Source: Nemertoderma westbladi | Lineage: Eukaryota > Xenacoelomorpha > Nemertodermatida > Nemertodermatidae | Assembly (NCBI GenBank): GCA_032718475.1 | Contig: JAUCBJ010006988.1 | Location: 124,001-188,000, forward strand | Direction of reading: 5' to 3' | DNA length: 64,000 bases | Part shown: one piece after another, positions 46,105 through 57,667 of the stretch | Numbering within the stretch: position 1 is the first letter of the stretch | How the letters are laid out: each line of letters begins with the position of its first letter | The notes under the pieces: generated by a model | The model's database searches: none | Told to the model about the DNA's origin: nothing | Seen by the model: the letters and a program-made list of their open reading frames with translations, nothing else | Program-made: the position numbers and the translations under genes

Positions 46105-49100
46105 ATTTAAATCCTTTGCTTTTTGTTAACAAGCCGAACTTTGTGAATAAATAACTAATTTCTGCTATTTATTTTCTCGGGCTTTGTGAAAACTCAAACC
46201 CTTTAATAGCGATCTGATACTGTATTAGCTACATTATTTATTTTAGTTACTAAGAGATTTATATTTTATAGTAACCAATCAACATTTAGTGCTGCACGAG
46301 TGACGTCACTCGTGCAGTTTTCTGAAACGGCCTGATTTTTCGATGTTGCTAATTTTGCGTTTTAAAATCGCTATAACTCGGCCAATATTATTTTTTTTGA
46401 AGTAAAATTGCTCTCTGGGTTTTTTTCACATGCTCTTTCACATGAAACCAAGAAACTCAAAAAAAATTTCCGAGTCGTCTACCCCATTCCCCCTAGTGGC
46501 AGACTGGAACTGTATAAAAGTCTGTCTGTGTGTAGGTTTTCTAATTAAGAAATGCTCGTAGGCTACTACTACAAATTTTCAGATTAATCTGATGATTGGT
46601 TCTAAAATTACTGCTATTTTTATGTTTCTGTCAATTCGCCCCCCTAGCGGCAGACAGAGGAACTGTAGAAGTCTGTCTGTGTGTAGAATTTCTAAATTTT
46701 TTATAGACTACATGTGTACCAAGTTTGGTTCCATTTCATCCATGATTGACTAACTTATTAGCGTTCAAACATTCCTGCCACAAACATAGCCAGAGGCAGC
46801 CACAAACAAACAAAAGCTGCAGGAACTCAAGCGATAATTAATTAATTAATTATTAAATACTGTTTCAATTAAATTATTTACGAAAATCTTCTTATCTCCT
46901 TTTAAATATGGACCCTGCATTCGTGGAAAATATAATATTTGATAATTCAAAATACATTTGGTTCCTGTATATATCGCACGTATAGTAGCGAGCATACATT
47001 TCCCACAGCCGAGAGACTTCAGTTCTAGAATTAAGCTTTCTTAAAATCAATAAAAACAACAAATAATTTTAATTTTTTATTGCACACGTAATCAATTAAT
47101 AGCCGTTGTTTGATCGACCAGATCTACAAACATATTCCTACTGTTTGTAGATTCCGAAATCACATCTCTACTATATGTGAATCCTGCAATATCCTACTGT
47201 AAAGTCTGTGAATCATAAAACATAAGTCCAACCTTCTCACCAAAACAGTAAACTGTAAACTGACTTGCTGACGGACTAAACGCGCTCGTATACTTTGCCG
47301 CGGTGTGATTTATATGGGGTGGGGGTTGCTAGCTAAATATCTAACTAGCAGACGAACTGCGGCGGCGTGGACAAATTATTTTATATATTTCGAGGTGTAA
47401 ATAATTCCTAAACGCGTGTGTGTTGAACTTTATAATCGAACTTTAGTTTTGTACCCCTTCATATTATATAATTTACTGGGTCCAGTGTGCATTTTACAAA
47501 TATTCTAATTTTTGTGGTCTGTAGGTCTAATACTCACAGATGATAAGGCTCCTTCCCCCTTTGTGTATTTCCAGGACTCAAATTCAGGCATAGGGTTAGT
47601 AACTACGCCCAGAATTCGGCAATTTAAATCTACCAGGTCCCTAATACTAAGAAGAAATGTGTTAGTTTACTACAGTAGGCGTACAGTTACAATAGCTAGC
47701 CTGGTCTCCTATCTATAATTTTGGTTGCCTAGGTGGGCGTGGCAACTTCTTATCAGGATGTCGGCGGGGACACGGTAGGTGTTAGTATCCCGAATAGCCC
47801 TAATTTGTAATGCGCCTAGCACAATAAACTGCCCGACCGTCTGAACGGTACAATCTTGATTCAGGCAAGACACGGTAACTTTCTCTTGGCCTACAGACTC
47901 CAATACAAGCAATGGACACCATTGTACTACAAAATAAGCCACAAGCGCACCTATACACGGCAAATAAGTTAGGCGTATAGTTGTGATGTACCCTACCAAT
48001 GTGCATGCCCCGTAATGGTGTGCCTGCATCCTATCTGTGTACCTGTATCTATTCTCTCTCTCTCTCTTTTACCCCCCGTAGGAATGTGAAGGAATACCGC
48101 GGGTTCTGCCAGAATCAAAACAGTACAGTTCCTAAAGTTAAATTTTTGGCGCACAGCGTATCACTATGTCTACCTTTGATCTTAGGTCTTACACTTAGGT
48201 AACAAGGCATCAAACGCTGTCTAACCTTTCAGGCGATGGGCGAAGAACTATGAATCGATATTGTGGGTGGTCTCCTTTCTACATTCCGCCGATGTTCTCG
48301 TTCATTGCCGCGGCCCGCTGCTTAGCCTGCCATCTGTCCCTCAGTTGGGTTCACCGTGGTGAATCATGTTAAAACAGATGTAACAATAATTCTAACTTTA
48401 TTACAAATAGCAAACAAATTACGAAATAAAGCACAAAGATAATCTAGTGATCGATGAAGATGTCTAAGAAGTGAAATACATAATAACTAATAAGGTAGTA
48501 GTGAAGTAAATCGCACAAACGCACCTTTATATAGTGAATTAGTGCTGCCAATAATCTAGACAAATCTAGATAATTCTATAGGTTCCATTACGTTTTTAAA
48601 GATAACCATTGGTCCAACAAACGCATAACTTGCACGACATTGGTTACTGTCAAATAACTGCAATTACATTGGTTAATCTACCTTGAGACTATCAAACGAT
48701 TTTCTAACGCATAACCAACTGAGCTACTGAACCACTTGAGTAATGTTGTACAAATAGCTATACCAAATGCAAATGAGAACTTAATGTAATCTTATAACAT
48801 ATGAACCTATCAAATAATGCAAATTAATTCCAACTAAATAAAATTTTGAAATTTCACGGCTTTTGTGGGGATATAATTCTATAGCCGTAGACATAAAATA
48901 TGCTCCAAGCAACCCCTACCTTTAAACGAACCAATCTGACATTTATTTATTTTAACCCATTTATTATTAACAGTGATGCTGTAATTTTACTCACAGCAGT
49001 ATCAAATGTAAGCCTCCAGTAAAAAGGCCATAACAAATATCCGATATCGTTTGCACATAATCCAAAATAAATTGGCGTGCAGGTTGTATTATAGTAACCC

Positions 49101-49649
49101 ACGAGAATTAAAATGCATTCATTCGTTTTGCACTGCAATTGTCAACTCAAACTCTTTCATAATTTAATTTAAAGATTAAGTATAATAAGAGCAATAAAAT
49201 AATTTATGTTCTTGTGAAATATTACTATGTACAGTTTCTATATCCACGGAATCACGTTAGGACTTCTTATTAGAAGTTTCGTTAATAAAAATAAAAAATT
49301 AAATGTGAGTATAATAAAAATATGGAGTCGAATTCTTTGGTAAATTTCTAATATTATTATTGGCAAACCGATGATTTGCTTGTTTATTGAGGTAGTAGAT
49401 TAAGTCATAGCATATTGATTGGTATAGTATACACCTTAACTGTAAAATATCCACCCCCCTCCCAAAAACAACTTGCCGTGCTCTACAAACTGCTCCTTTA
49501 CTAACATGCATAATCTTGTACACATTTTTGAACTTTCGTTTATTTTTTTGGTTATATTCACCCGCCAGCAATTCTCTGTAACTTTTTATATTCCTTTACT
49601 TTCCTGTATAATCTTGTATCTATAAAACTAACTTATGCCTACACTCTAC
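46105..49649. other. 3.5 kb without a recognisable gene
   Basis: AT-rich. Short open frames (for example 47512-47718, 47709-48029, 48947-49138) show no domain. Structure seen: a 26-bp perfect palindrome at 46292-46317; a repeated block at 46489-46535 and 46639-46686 (ccccctag(t/c)ggcagac, then aagtctgtctgtgtgtag); and a CT repeat at 48055-48069. Parts may be old non-autonomous transposons. Confidence 0.5.
46292..46317. repeat. 26-bp perfect palindrome centred on TGACGTCA
   Basis: The left arm ctgcacgagtgac is followed by its exact reverse complement. The centre (46301-46308) is the full consensus cAMP response element. Confidence 0.9.
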
Positions 49650-52210
49650 AGTATAGGGTATACTTGACTTCCATGCACACTGTTGATGAAATTACAATAA
49701 GTACAGAACTCGGCCACTAGATTAGTCGCAGGTGTAAAGAAGGGAGTTCGCATACAACCAACTTTATATTCACTACATTGGTAACCTGTACACTGCCGAA
49801 TCAAATATAAAATCGCGGTAATAACATACTGTATAAATGCATATATGGGACTGCACACCGGCATATCTCTCGAAACGCCTGAACCCGTACACACCGTCTA
49901 GAAATCTACGGTCTAGGGAGTGCAGACTGCTAGCGATCCCCCGATATCGGCTTAATCAGTACGGAAAACGAGCGTTCTCGGTGTCGGCCTTCACTACGGA
50001 AAGCGAGCGTTCTCGGTGTCGGCCGTCACTACGGAAAGCGAGCGTTCTCGGTGTCGGCCGTCACTACGGAAAGTGAGCGTTCTCGGTGTCGGCCGTCACT
50101 ACGGAAAGCGAGCGTTCTCGGTGTCGGCCGTCACTACGGAAAGTGAGCGTTCTCGGTGTCGGCCGTCACTATGGAAAGTGAGCGTTCTCGGTGTCGGCCG
50201 TCACTACGGAAAGAGAGCGTTCTCGGTGTTGGCCGTCACTACGGAAAGCGATCGTTCTCAGTGTCGGCCGTCACTACGGAAAGCGAGCGTTCTCGGTGTC
50301 GGCCTTCACTACGGAAAGTGATTGTTCTCGGTGTCGGCCGTCACTACGGAAAGCGAGCGTTCTCGGTGTCGGCCGTCACTACGGAAAGTGAGCGTTCTCG
50401 GTGTCGGCCGTCACTACGGAAAGCGAGCATTCTTGGTGTCGGCCGTCACTACGGAAAGCGAGCGTTCTCGGTGTCGGCCGTCACTACGGAAAGCGAGCGT
50501 TCTTGGTGTCGGCCGTCACTATGGAAAGCGAGCGTTCTCGGTGTCGGCCGTCACTACGGAAAGCGAGCGTTCTTGGTGTTGGCCGTCACTACGGAAAGCG
50601 AGCATTCTTGGTGTCGGCCGTCACTACGGAAAGCGAGCGTTCTCGGTGTCGGCCGTCACTACGGAAAGCGAGCATTCTTGGTGTCGGCCGTCACTACGGA
50701 AAGCGAGCGTTCTCGGTGTCGGCCGTCACTACGGAAAGCGAGCGTTCTCGGTGTCGGCCGTCACTACGGAAAGCGAGCATTCTTGGTGTCGGCCGTCACT
50801 ACGGAAAGCGAGCGTTCTCGGTGTCGGCCGTCACTACGGAAAGAGAGCGTTCTCGGTGTTGGCCGTCACTACGGAAAGCGATCGTTCTCAGTGTCGGCCG
50901 TCACTACGGAAAGCGAGCGTTCTCGGTGTCGGCCTTCACTACGGAAAGTGATTGTTCTCGGTGTCGGCCGTCACTACGGAAAGCGAGCGTTCTCGGTGTC
51001 GGCCGTCACTACAGAAAGTGAGCGTTCTCGGTGTCGGCCGTCACTACGGAAAGCGAGCATTCTTGGTGTCGGCCGTCACTACGGAAAGCGAGCGTTCTCG
51101 GTGTCGGCCGTCACTACGGAAAGCGAGCGTTCTTGGTGTCGGCCGTCACTATGGAAAGCGAGCGTTCTCGGTGTCGGCCGTCACTACGGAAAGCGAGCGT
51201 TCTTGGTGTCGGCCGTCACTACGGAAAGCGAGCATTCTTGGTGTCGGCCGTCACTACGGAAAGCGAGCGTTCTCGGTGTCGGCCGTCACTACGGAAAGCG
51301 AGCATTCTTGGTGTCGGCCGTCACTACGGAAAGCGAGCGTTCTCGGTGTCGGCCGTCACTACGGAAAGCGAGCGTTCTCGGTGTCGGCCGTCACTACGGA
51401 AAGCGAGCGTTCTCGGTGTCGGCCGTCACTACGGAACGTAAGCGTTCTCGGTGTCGGCCGCTACTATTTGGAATTCACTTCCACGAGAACTGCGCGATGC
51501 TCAATTTCTATCAATTTTAAAAAGTAAATTAAAAACACATATTTTTAACCTAAAATATAATAATTTATAATGTTATGTAGTGGTAAAGAAAGAATTCTTA
51601 ATCAATAATAATTCTAAATTTTTAAATTGCATTGAACACAAATAAATTTGGGTCCTCCTGTTTTTTCACTTAATTGTGATTTGCACACCGCTCATATATT
51701 TTTACTTTTGATTTTACTTTTATATTATTTCCATTATTCTTACACTTGATTTTATTTCATATCTTATTATTACTCTCTACACTTTCAATATTTCTTCAAC
51801 CTGTCAAGAATTTATTTATATATTTTTTTATTACACAACGTTTGTGTTTGCATTGTATTATTTTATTTGGAATAAGTTCTTATAAAAATTAAACAAACGC
51901 AATAATGAATTTATAATAATAAAAAAATAAAAAGTAACTTTTATTAAATTTCTTAAATTTAATTTAATTTCTTAATTATTTCTTATAAAAATTAACTTTT
52001 ATTCGTAATTAATAATCCGTTTTAAGTGATGAGCGATTTTAGATTTTATTTATAATTATAATGTATTTTATTTTATTACAATGTAGTTATTTTATAACTG
52101 TTCAGTTGTCCCTATATGTTAAGTTGTCGTGCTTTATGATGTCATATATTTTCTAAGCGCCTTCATTTTCTGTACCTTTGTAAAGGCGCTCTATAAATTA
52201 TTATTATTAA
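49650..52210 (+). pseudogene. 5'-truncated CR1/L2-like LINE, ORF2 C-terminus split by a tandem array
   Basis: From about 49650 the plus strand encodes, with stops, the standard C-terminal region of CR1/L2-like ORF2: KLQ-VQNSATRLV, then LHW-PVHCRIKYKIA, then LNPYTPSRNLRSRE and NQYGKRAFSVSA. The next expected segment, ATIWNSLPRELRDAQ with SILKSKLKTHIF, appears only after the 35-bp array, at 51460-51560. The 3' end is tgtaaaggcgctctataaattattattatta at about 52180-52210, typical of these LINEs. The upstream reverse transcriptase palm and endonuclease are absent (5' truncation). Confidence 0.85.
49960..51459 (+). repeat. 35-bp minisatellite derived from LINE coding sequence (~43 units)
   Basis: Exactly 1500 bp, 42.9 units of 35 bp. 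The unit begins tacggaaagcgagcgttctc, which as a first unit encodes YGKRAFS of the LINE protein, and ends gtgtcggccgtcac. Because 35 is not a multiple of 3, a long open frame cycles through all three phases every 105 bp; this explains the overlapping open frames here, which are not genes. Marker variants recur at exactly 630 bp (50211/50841, 50251/50881, 50321/50951), a second-order repeat of 18 units. Confidence 0.95.
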
Positions 52211-52783
52211 GGTGTGGGTGTGGGGCGAGTAACGAAATAAACGACCCTAGCATACGGATACCCCTGCACCGTTGTCTGTCAGTCGGCCTGTTGGTCTGTC
52301 TGTCAAATGTTTGATGGTTAATAATTCATTCAATCTTTGATGAAATTGAGTCTGTCGAAAGTTAGAAATATAATTTGCGCGGGGGGACTCAGCAGTTCTA
52401 CTGTCTCACGCGTGAGGGCGACTATGTCTAGACGATGTTATATAAGTTTATAACTTACAAAAAATCACTTATTTAATTTATACCTCATGGGTTAATAATA
52501 ATAATATGAATAATAATAAGGCTATGGTCTTATTTGGGTAATGAAATATGCCTGTCAAATGTACCGTTTTCTATTGTTTATTATCATACCACGATTTAAC
52601 ACAAATTATACACAGCTGTGTATTCACTCCAACGTGGTGAGTCCAGGGGCGGTATTCATAGAGTTAGTATTAGTTACAGCTACTTAGTGACAGCTTTTAG
52701 TAAGAGCTGCAACTATGTTTAGTAAGAGCATTGACGTAACTTTGTTTCAACTAGCTCTTAATAAATATCGGTATTCAAAAACT
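52211..52783. other. Spacer, possible small non-autonomous element
   Basis: No gene. The stretch from about 52646 to 52783 starts ggggcggtattcatagagtt and ends with a second cggtattcaaaaactc, with agtaagagctgcaact-type repeats inside. This could be a small non-autonomous transposon, but I could not confirm inverted ends. Confidence 0.35.
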
Positions 52784-53940
52784 CTACTACTACTACTACT
52801 ACTAGGATCGGCATGCCTCATTTTTAAGAATGCCCTGCCGGCTTGTCGACAAAATTGCGCCGCCACAACTCCCTATCACCCATGACATTTGCTAGATCAG
52901 CCGCATCTTCAATGCCAGTGTCCTTTAAGATGCGTCTCAAGAAAGTCATGGGCTGTCCACCATGCTTATTCACTCCATGAGGCTGCTAAAGTACAAGATT
53001 AGGCACTGGCTGGTCCTCACGGCGAAACCAAATGTCCTGCAAAGCGGAGGCGATTTTGTTCTAGTGTCAAGCTTGGGGGAACCAATGAGAAACCTCCAAT
53101 GTTATATAGTTTCTGGTTGGAGATGTGTGCATTGTACTTGACACAATGAACCCGGTGTAGCATTCTTGTGAATGTACCATCCAGAGATTTGGTGTCCTCA
53201 GCAGTTAGAGCCCAGCATGGACTTCCATAGAGGAGTACATGAACTACTGCTGCTCTAAATAATCGGACCTTAAGTTTCCGATTAATTATCGGTGACTTCC
53301 AAATCCTGGAAATCCTATTCAAGGCTGCCCATGCGTATTCGAAGGTATTCGAAGGTCCTCACCTAACTTCCGGATCCATGATCCCAGGTAACAGAAGTCG
53401 TCCACATGCTCAAGCATACCATCCTTTGAGCTTATGCTCATCCGATCAGAGACTTGCTGAGGACTTTCAAAGTTAACTGTCAAAATTTTGGTCCTTCTGG
53501 AGTTAATTTAAAGACCAACACCAGAAGCAGCATGTTCTAATGAGCTGAGGAGCCGTTGGGCTCCCTCTAGTGATTCTGAGAGTACTCCTAAGTCATCAGC
53601 AAAGTCTAGATCAGTTAGGTACTTGGCAGGATTTCCTCGACTTCTGGTGTCAGTAGGTGGAGTTAGTTATCATCACCCCATCTTCATTATGATGATCTAA
53701 GGACATGCGTAGAACATAGTCAACAACAATTATGAACAAGAATGGTGCAAGTGTGTATCCCTGGAGGACGCTCCATAACACTTCAAATGGTTCTGTGTCA
53801 CCGTCAACAGTAGACACAAATGTTGTGGAACCATCGTATACTGATCTGATTGCTGCAATAATTTCATCAGGAATCCCATATAATGAAAGTATGCTCTAAC
53901 CGAAATTTAATATTCTGAATTGTCAAAATCATGCTATCAC
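52784..53940 (-). pseudogene. RTE-type LINE ORF2 fragment
   Basis: On the minus strand: GVLQGYTLAPFLFIIVVDYVLR-like palm sequence near 53700-53770; LDFADD at about 53590-53610 (FADD at 53592-53603); a thumb region; then an open stretch at 53017-53322 (RLFRAAVVHVLLYGSPCWAL, then NRLRFAGH). The tail FLRRILKDTGIEDAADL and RELWRRNFVDK runs to about 52830 in another frame. The 3' end is a CTA/TAG microsatellite (52784-52804). Motifs and tail are those of RTE/BovB-like elements. Many stops and shifts make it an old copy. Confidence 0.82.
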
Positions 53941-54575
53941 AGGCCTTGCTCTCCAATTGGACAGTTTAGTTTATTAGCAAATATTGACTTTTAGAAATAT
54001 GATTCACAATTGACGAATTAAAAAATATTGTATTGTTATTATTGGCAATTTTAACTTATTATTAATTAACTTATTAATTATTAATAAGAATTTATAATAA
54101 TAAATTAATATTAATTATTAATAACTTATACTTATTTCCATGGCAACGGGAATGTAAACAAATTCAAATGTAAAATATTTGGATAGACTTTTATTTCATT
54201 TAATCACCTACCAAATATGAAGGAAAATATCCATTGTCGCCTTGAAATACAGGCGAGCCAAGCATGAAATTTGCACATTGAAAGACACTGAAAGACATTT
54301 TATTACATTTCTATGAACAACCCTAGTCATCATATCCACCTAACAAAAGTAGCATAAAAGAAGTTTCTAAGGAAATATTATGAAAATAGTGCCATAAATA
54401 TGGAAAACATCGGCCTCCGCTAATTTCATCAATCCGCTCGCTGAATGACCTGTTATTTAGTACACCTTGAGTTCAATCTAACTGTATTGTGTAACACAAT
54501 GTCGCTATATCTTTTATTAAATACTGCAATGAGCCACAAAAAAGTACCAATTAAGAATAAATTACATACTAGGCC
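53941..54575. other. AT-rich spacer, no gene seen
   Basis: Contains a low-complexity taattatta-rich patch (54040-54130). No coding region or structured element recognised before the start of BEL copy C. Confidence 0.5.
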
Positions 54576-55228
54576 TGTAAAAGCTTTTGCGGACACAACA
54601 AGTCATTTTTCCCCGCAACGTACCGTGTAGGTGCTTTAGCGGACATAACAAGTCATTTTTGCCGCAATGCGCCTAATACTCTAAAAGACTGGAGCTCAGA
54701 TGACGAAATCTGTCAGCTGATTTTCTGTAAACGTGGAACCTCTTTGTTCTGCTCAGCCAATCAGAGCGATTTTCATTTTATGTTGGACAAGGGCCTACGG
54801 AAACCCGCGCAATGCATTACGGTCTTTGTTTACCTTTTCTGAGCCTCAGAACACCGGCTAAGAATTCTTCTGTGCTTCTGTAGAAGTTAGAGACTTTGGC
54901 CAAAACATTAGATGGCTTTGATTACAAGAACGTAAATCTATTATCTGAACAAACTACAATCCAAACTGCTGAACTGACTTGCATAAGTAACATATTGATG
55001 GTTCACCGCACTATTTTACTTTTGTTTACTGTCTGTTATTAATTGTTGTATATTGATGGATATGTTGTTATATTTGGAGAATACCGATAAATAATCATAA
55101 AACCCCAATCTTCTTGATTACTGAAGGTAAGAGGGACCGGTTACCTGTAGCAATTGCGACTTACATTATAGTTATTTTGTGTGAATTAAATGCTATTTCA
55201 TAATCCCTACATGTGTCAGTCGCTATCC

Positions 55229-55241
55229 TCCTTATATATGA
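55229..55241 (+). promoter_or_regulatory. Putative TATA box of BEL copy C
   Basis: tccttatatatga, identical in core to the reverse of 20970-20981 in copy A. A CCAAT motif lies about 470 bp upstream. Inferred promoter only. Confidence 0.35.
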
Positions 55242-57289
55242 TCAAATTCAGTGACGGTCGGCAGATCAGTGTGAAGTAGTGTGAAGTCGTGTGAAGTAGT
55301 GTGACAGATAATAAAGCATCTCCTAAAGAATGCGCTATTTACGAAACTCAGTGGCCATCTCGTTGTGTTTAGTATAAGTCATAACTCTGTTTTATATACT
55401 TAAAGAGCCACGTCCTAAAGGAACTGTTAATATTTCCCCGAAAGTGAATAATATTGTCAGAAATTATATAGTAACGATCAATCGAATAATACAGTAGGTC
55501 TGCACCGCAATAACTTTCAAAGCACCCGAATCCAGTCTCCCTTAACAGTGGGTGAATAATCGCGCATAGACTGGCTTCGGCTAATGTAACTTCATGTGCA
55601 CCAAATAATTGTTATAGGCTAAAGTCGATTTATAAACAAGAGGACAACTAAAATTGGCAGGTTAAACTGCTAAAGGTCTGAAAGCGAGAACAATAATAGA
55701 TTTTGTTCTTTATTGCACAGTAGGCAATAAATATAGTTGTCTATTGTTCTGGTAAGAACAATAATAGATTTTAGTTTCGTTATTGCACCGTAGGCAATAA
55801 AGTCGAAGGTACCGGTCGAACGGTAAGCTGTAGGCCTAACTGCCCAACTACCCGAACTGGTACTTACAGGTACAACATTATTATTCGATTTTGATAATTA
55901 TATACCGGTAGGTCTTAATATTTAATCAGGGATGGCCGCCCTGGTTTTTTATTGGGATTTTACTTATTTCTTTCAGTTTTGTCTATCTGTAAGTGTAATA
56001 TTGAGCAGAAGGCGTGTAAGCCTGCTCAAATTGTATAAATAATTTGTAGGCTGGATTGTTGTCTAGCTGTTGTTAGGTCTGAAGAGATTGCAGTGTGTGT
56101 AGAGTGTATGTCCAATAAAGTACTAGTTAGGAAGGTGGGGGCATCCAGTGTTGTAAGGTAAATCCCCCACGAAAGAATAAGTCGTACTACTCGGTTAGAA
56201 CGCCTACTAACTACCCATTTTGGAGTCTGCGTATACTTTAGTTTATTTAGGCTTGACAGTAGTCTGCCAGCATTTGGTCTGTATTTTGTTTATATAGTCT
56301 GCACGGGTAGCGTAATATTTATTATTCAGAGTATATTCGAGTATTCGCAACCTACAACCCCCAAGTTTATTCCTACAGTAATTGTGCTTGTTATACATAC
56401 CGTTATAGTTGAATTAACCCCGGTACTACATCAGGGCTGCTTGGCGTAGGTAAAGACTGGTGATTGTGTGCTCCGGTCACTCCAGCAGATACCTTGGTTC
56501 TTTTGGCTGTTCAAGTACATTTAACTGCTGGTTATTTGTTGTATAAGTACTTGTACCTAATTTAGGGTTTAGTGTACAGTGCTTTCCGAAAGTAATTAGT
56601 GTGTAGGCAGTATATTTGTGTTGTAAAGTGGTTAATAGGCACGTTAGCTCTGGTTGGCTGCGGTAATTAACTTCTAGGTAAGGACACTCCGGGTACATAA
56701 CGTAGTACTTATAGTTTAAGACTATAAGTCGTCAGACGGTGGTATTTTCTTATCTGGACAACGCAATTTACTTACTACTGCTTTATTGTTTTCAAATACC
56801 TTAGTTCCTGTCAGTTTGTAATAACCAGAAATTCTAACTCCTTTTTAGACTGGTTTGTAGATTTCTTGTAAAATTACCCTAAAATTTGTACGTGTAACTT
56901 TTGGTGTTTATTTAGAGATTGTAATCTCACACTGTAATTGTAAGTAATTTGTAGTAATAAGTAACTTAGTAGAGTGGAGGTGTCTGTATTTGTGTCTCGC
57001 ATGCTACTTGTTGGACACTAATACAGATAGTTCTGCATTGCTGGGCGTGCAGCTTTGTGGAAGTGATCCCTTATCCAGAAATAATAACATTTATTTCAAA
57101 CATTGTCAAAACCCATTTTACGGGTATATATATATTATAAATCAACTCAAACAGATTTATAAAATAGTAGGCCTGTTATACATCAATTAGGTCTTAATAT
57201 CAGTTGAACTACTGCTTAAATAACAGTAATAAAGTAAAAAGGAAGTAACCCTAAAATTCAGAGATTCAGTTATTATAAAATAATTGACA

Positions 57290-57535
57290 TTACCGCTATT
57301 TAAGGTAGGCTTATTATATTTATTATATAAATTTAGGCTGAAATTATATACCGGTATTCTGTGACTAATCCTAGTCTATAATAATACTTATACTATAGGT
57401 GTATACCGGTATTTACAGCAGGCTTATTATATATATTTATATAAATTTAGGCTGAAATTATATACCGGTATTCTGTGACTAATCCTAGTCTGTAATAATA
57501 CTTATATATATACTACAAGTATACCGGTATTTAAT
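57290..57535. repeat. taccggta tandem units upstream of gag (copy C)
   Basis: Two to three units of about 110 bp with taccggta and tctgtgactaatcctagtct, matching those at 18650-19015 in reverse. Confidence 0.75.
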
Positions 57536-57667
57536 ATATTAATATATATCGTGTTACACTGAGTAACGGCATCGGTAATTAATCACTAGGCTTGCAGCTG
57601 ATACTGAATTACTAGACTTACTTTAACTGTCGTTATAGTAGTAGGCATTCAACTATCAAATAAATCA

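Larger units (their letters stand above)
54576..57667 (+). other. 5' non-coding region of BEL copy C
   Basis: About 3.1 kb with a CCAAT motif near 54758 (gccaatcagagcg), a TATA-like cttatatatga at 55231-55241, four agtgtgaagt-type short repeats (55270-55305), AATAAA stretches, and the taccggta repeat units near 57290-57535. It aligns with the corresponding regions of A and B. No coding potential. Confidence 0.68.

Noticed and set aside
49837-51527. Overlapping open frames of up to 454 codons with repeating GVGRHYGKRAFSVSAVTT
   Set aside because: Product of the 35-bp array: with no stop in any plus frame every phase stays open. The real coding history is a LINE fragment interrupted by the array.
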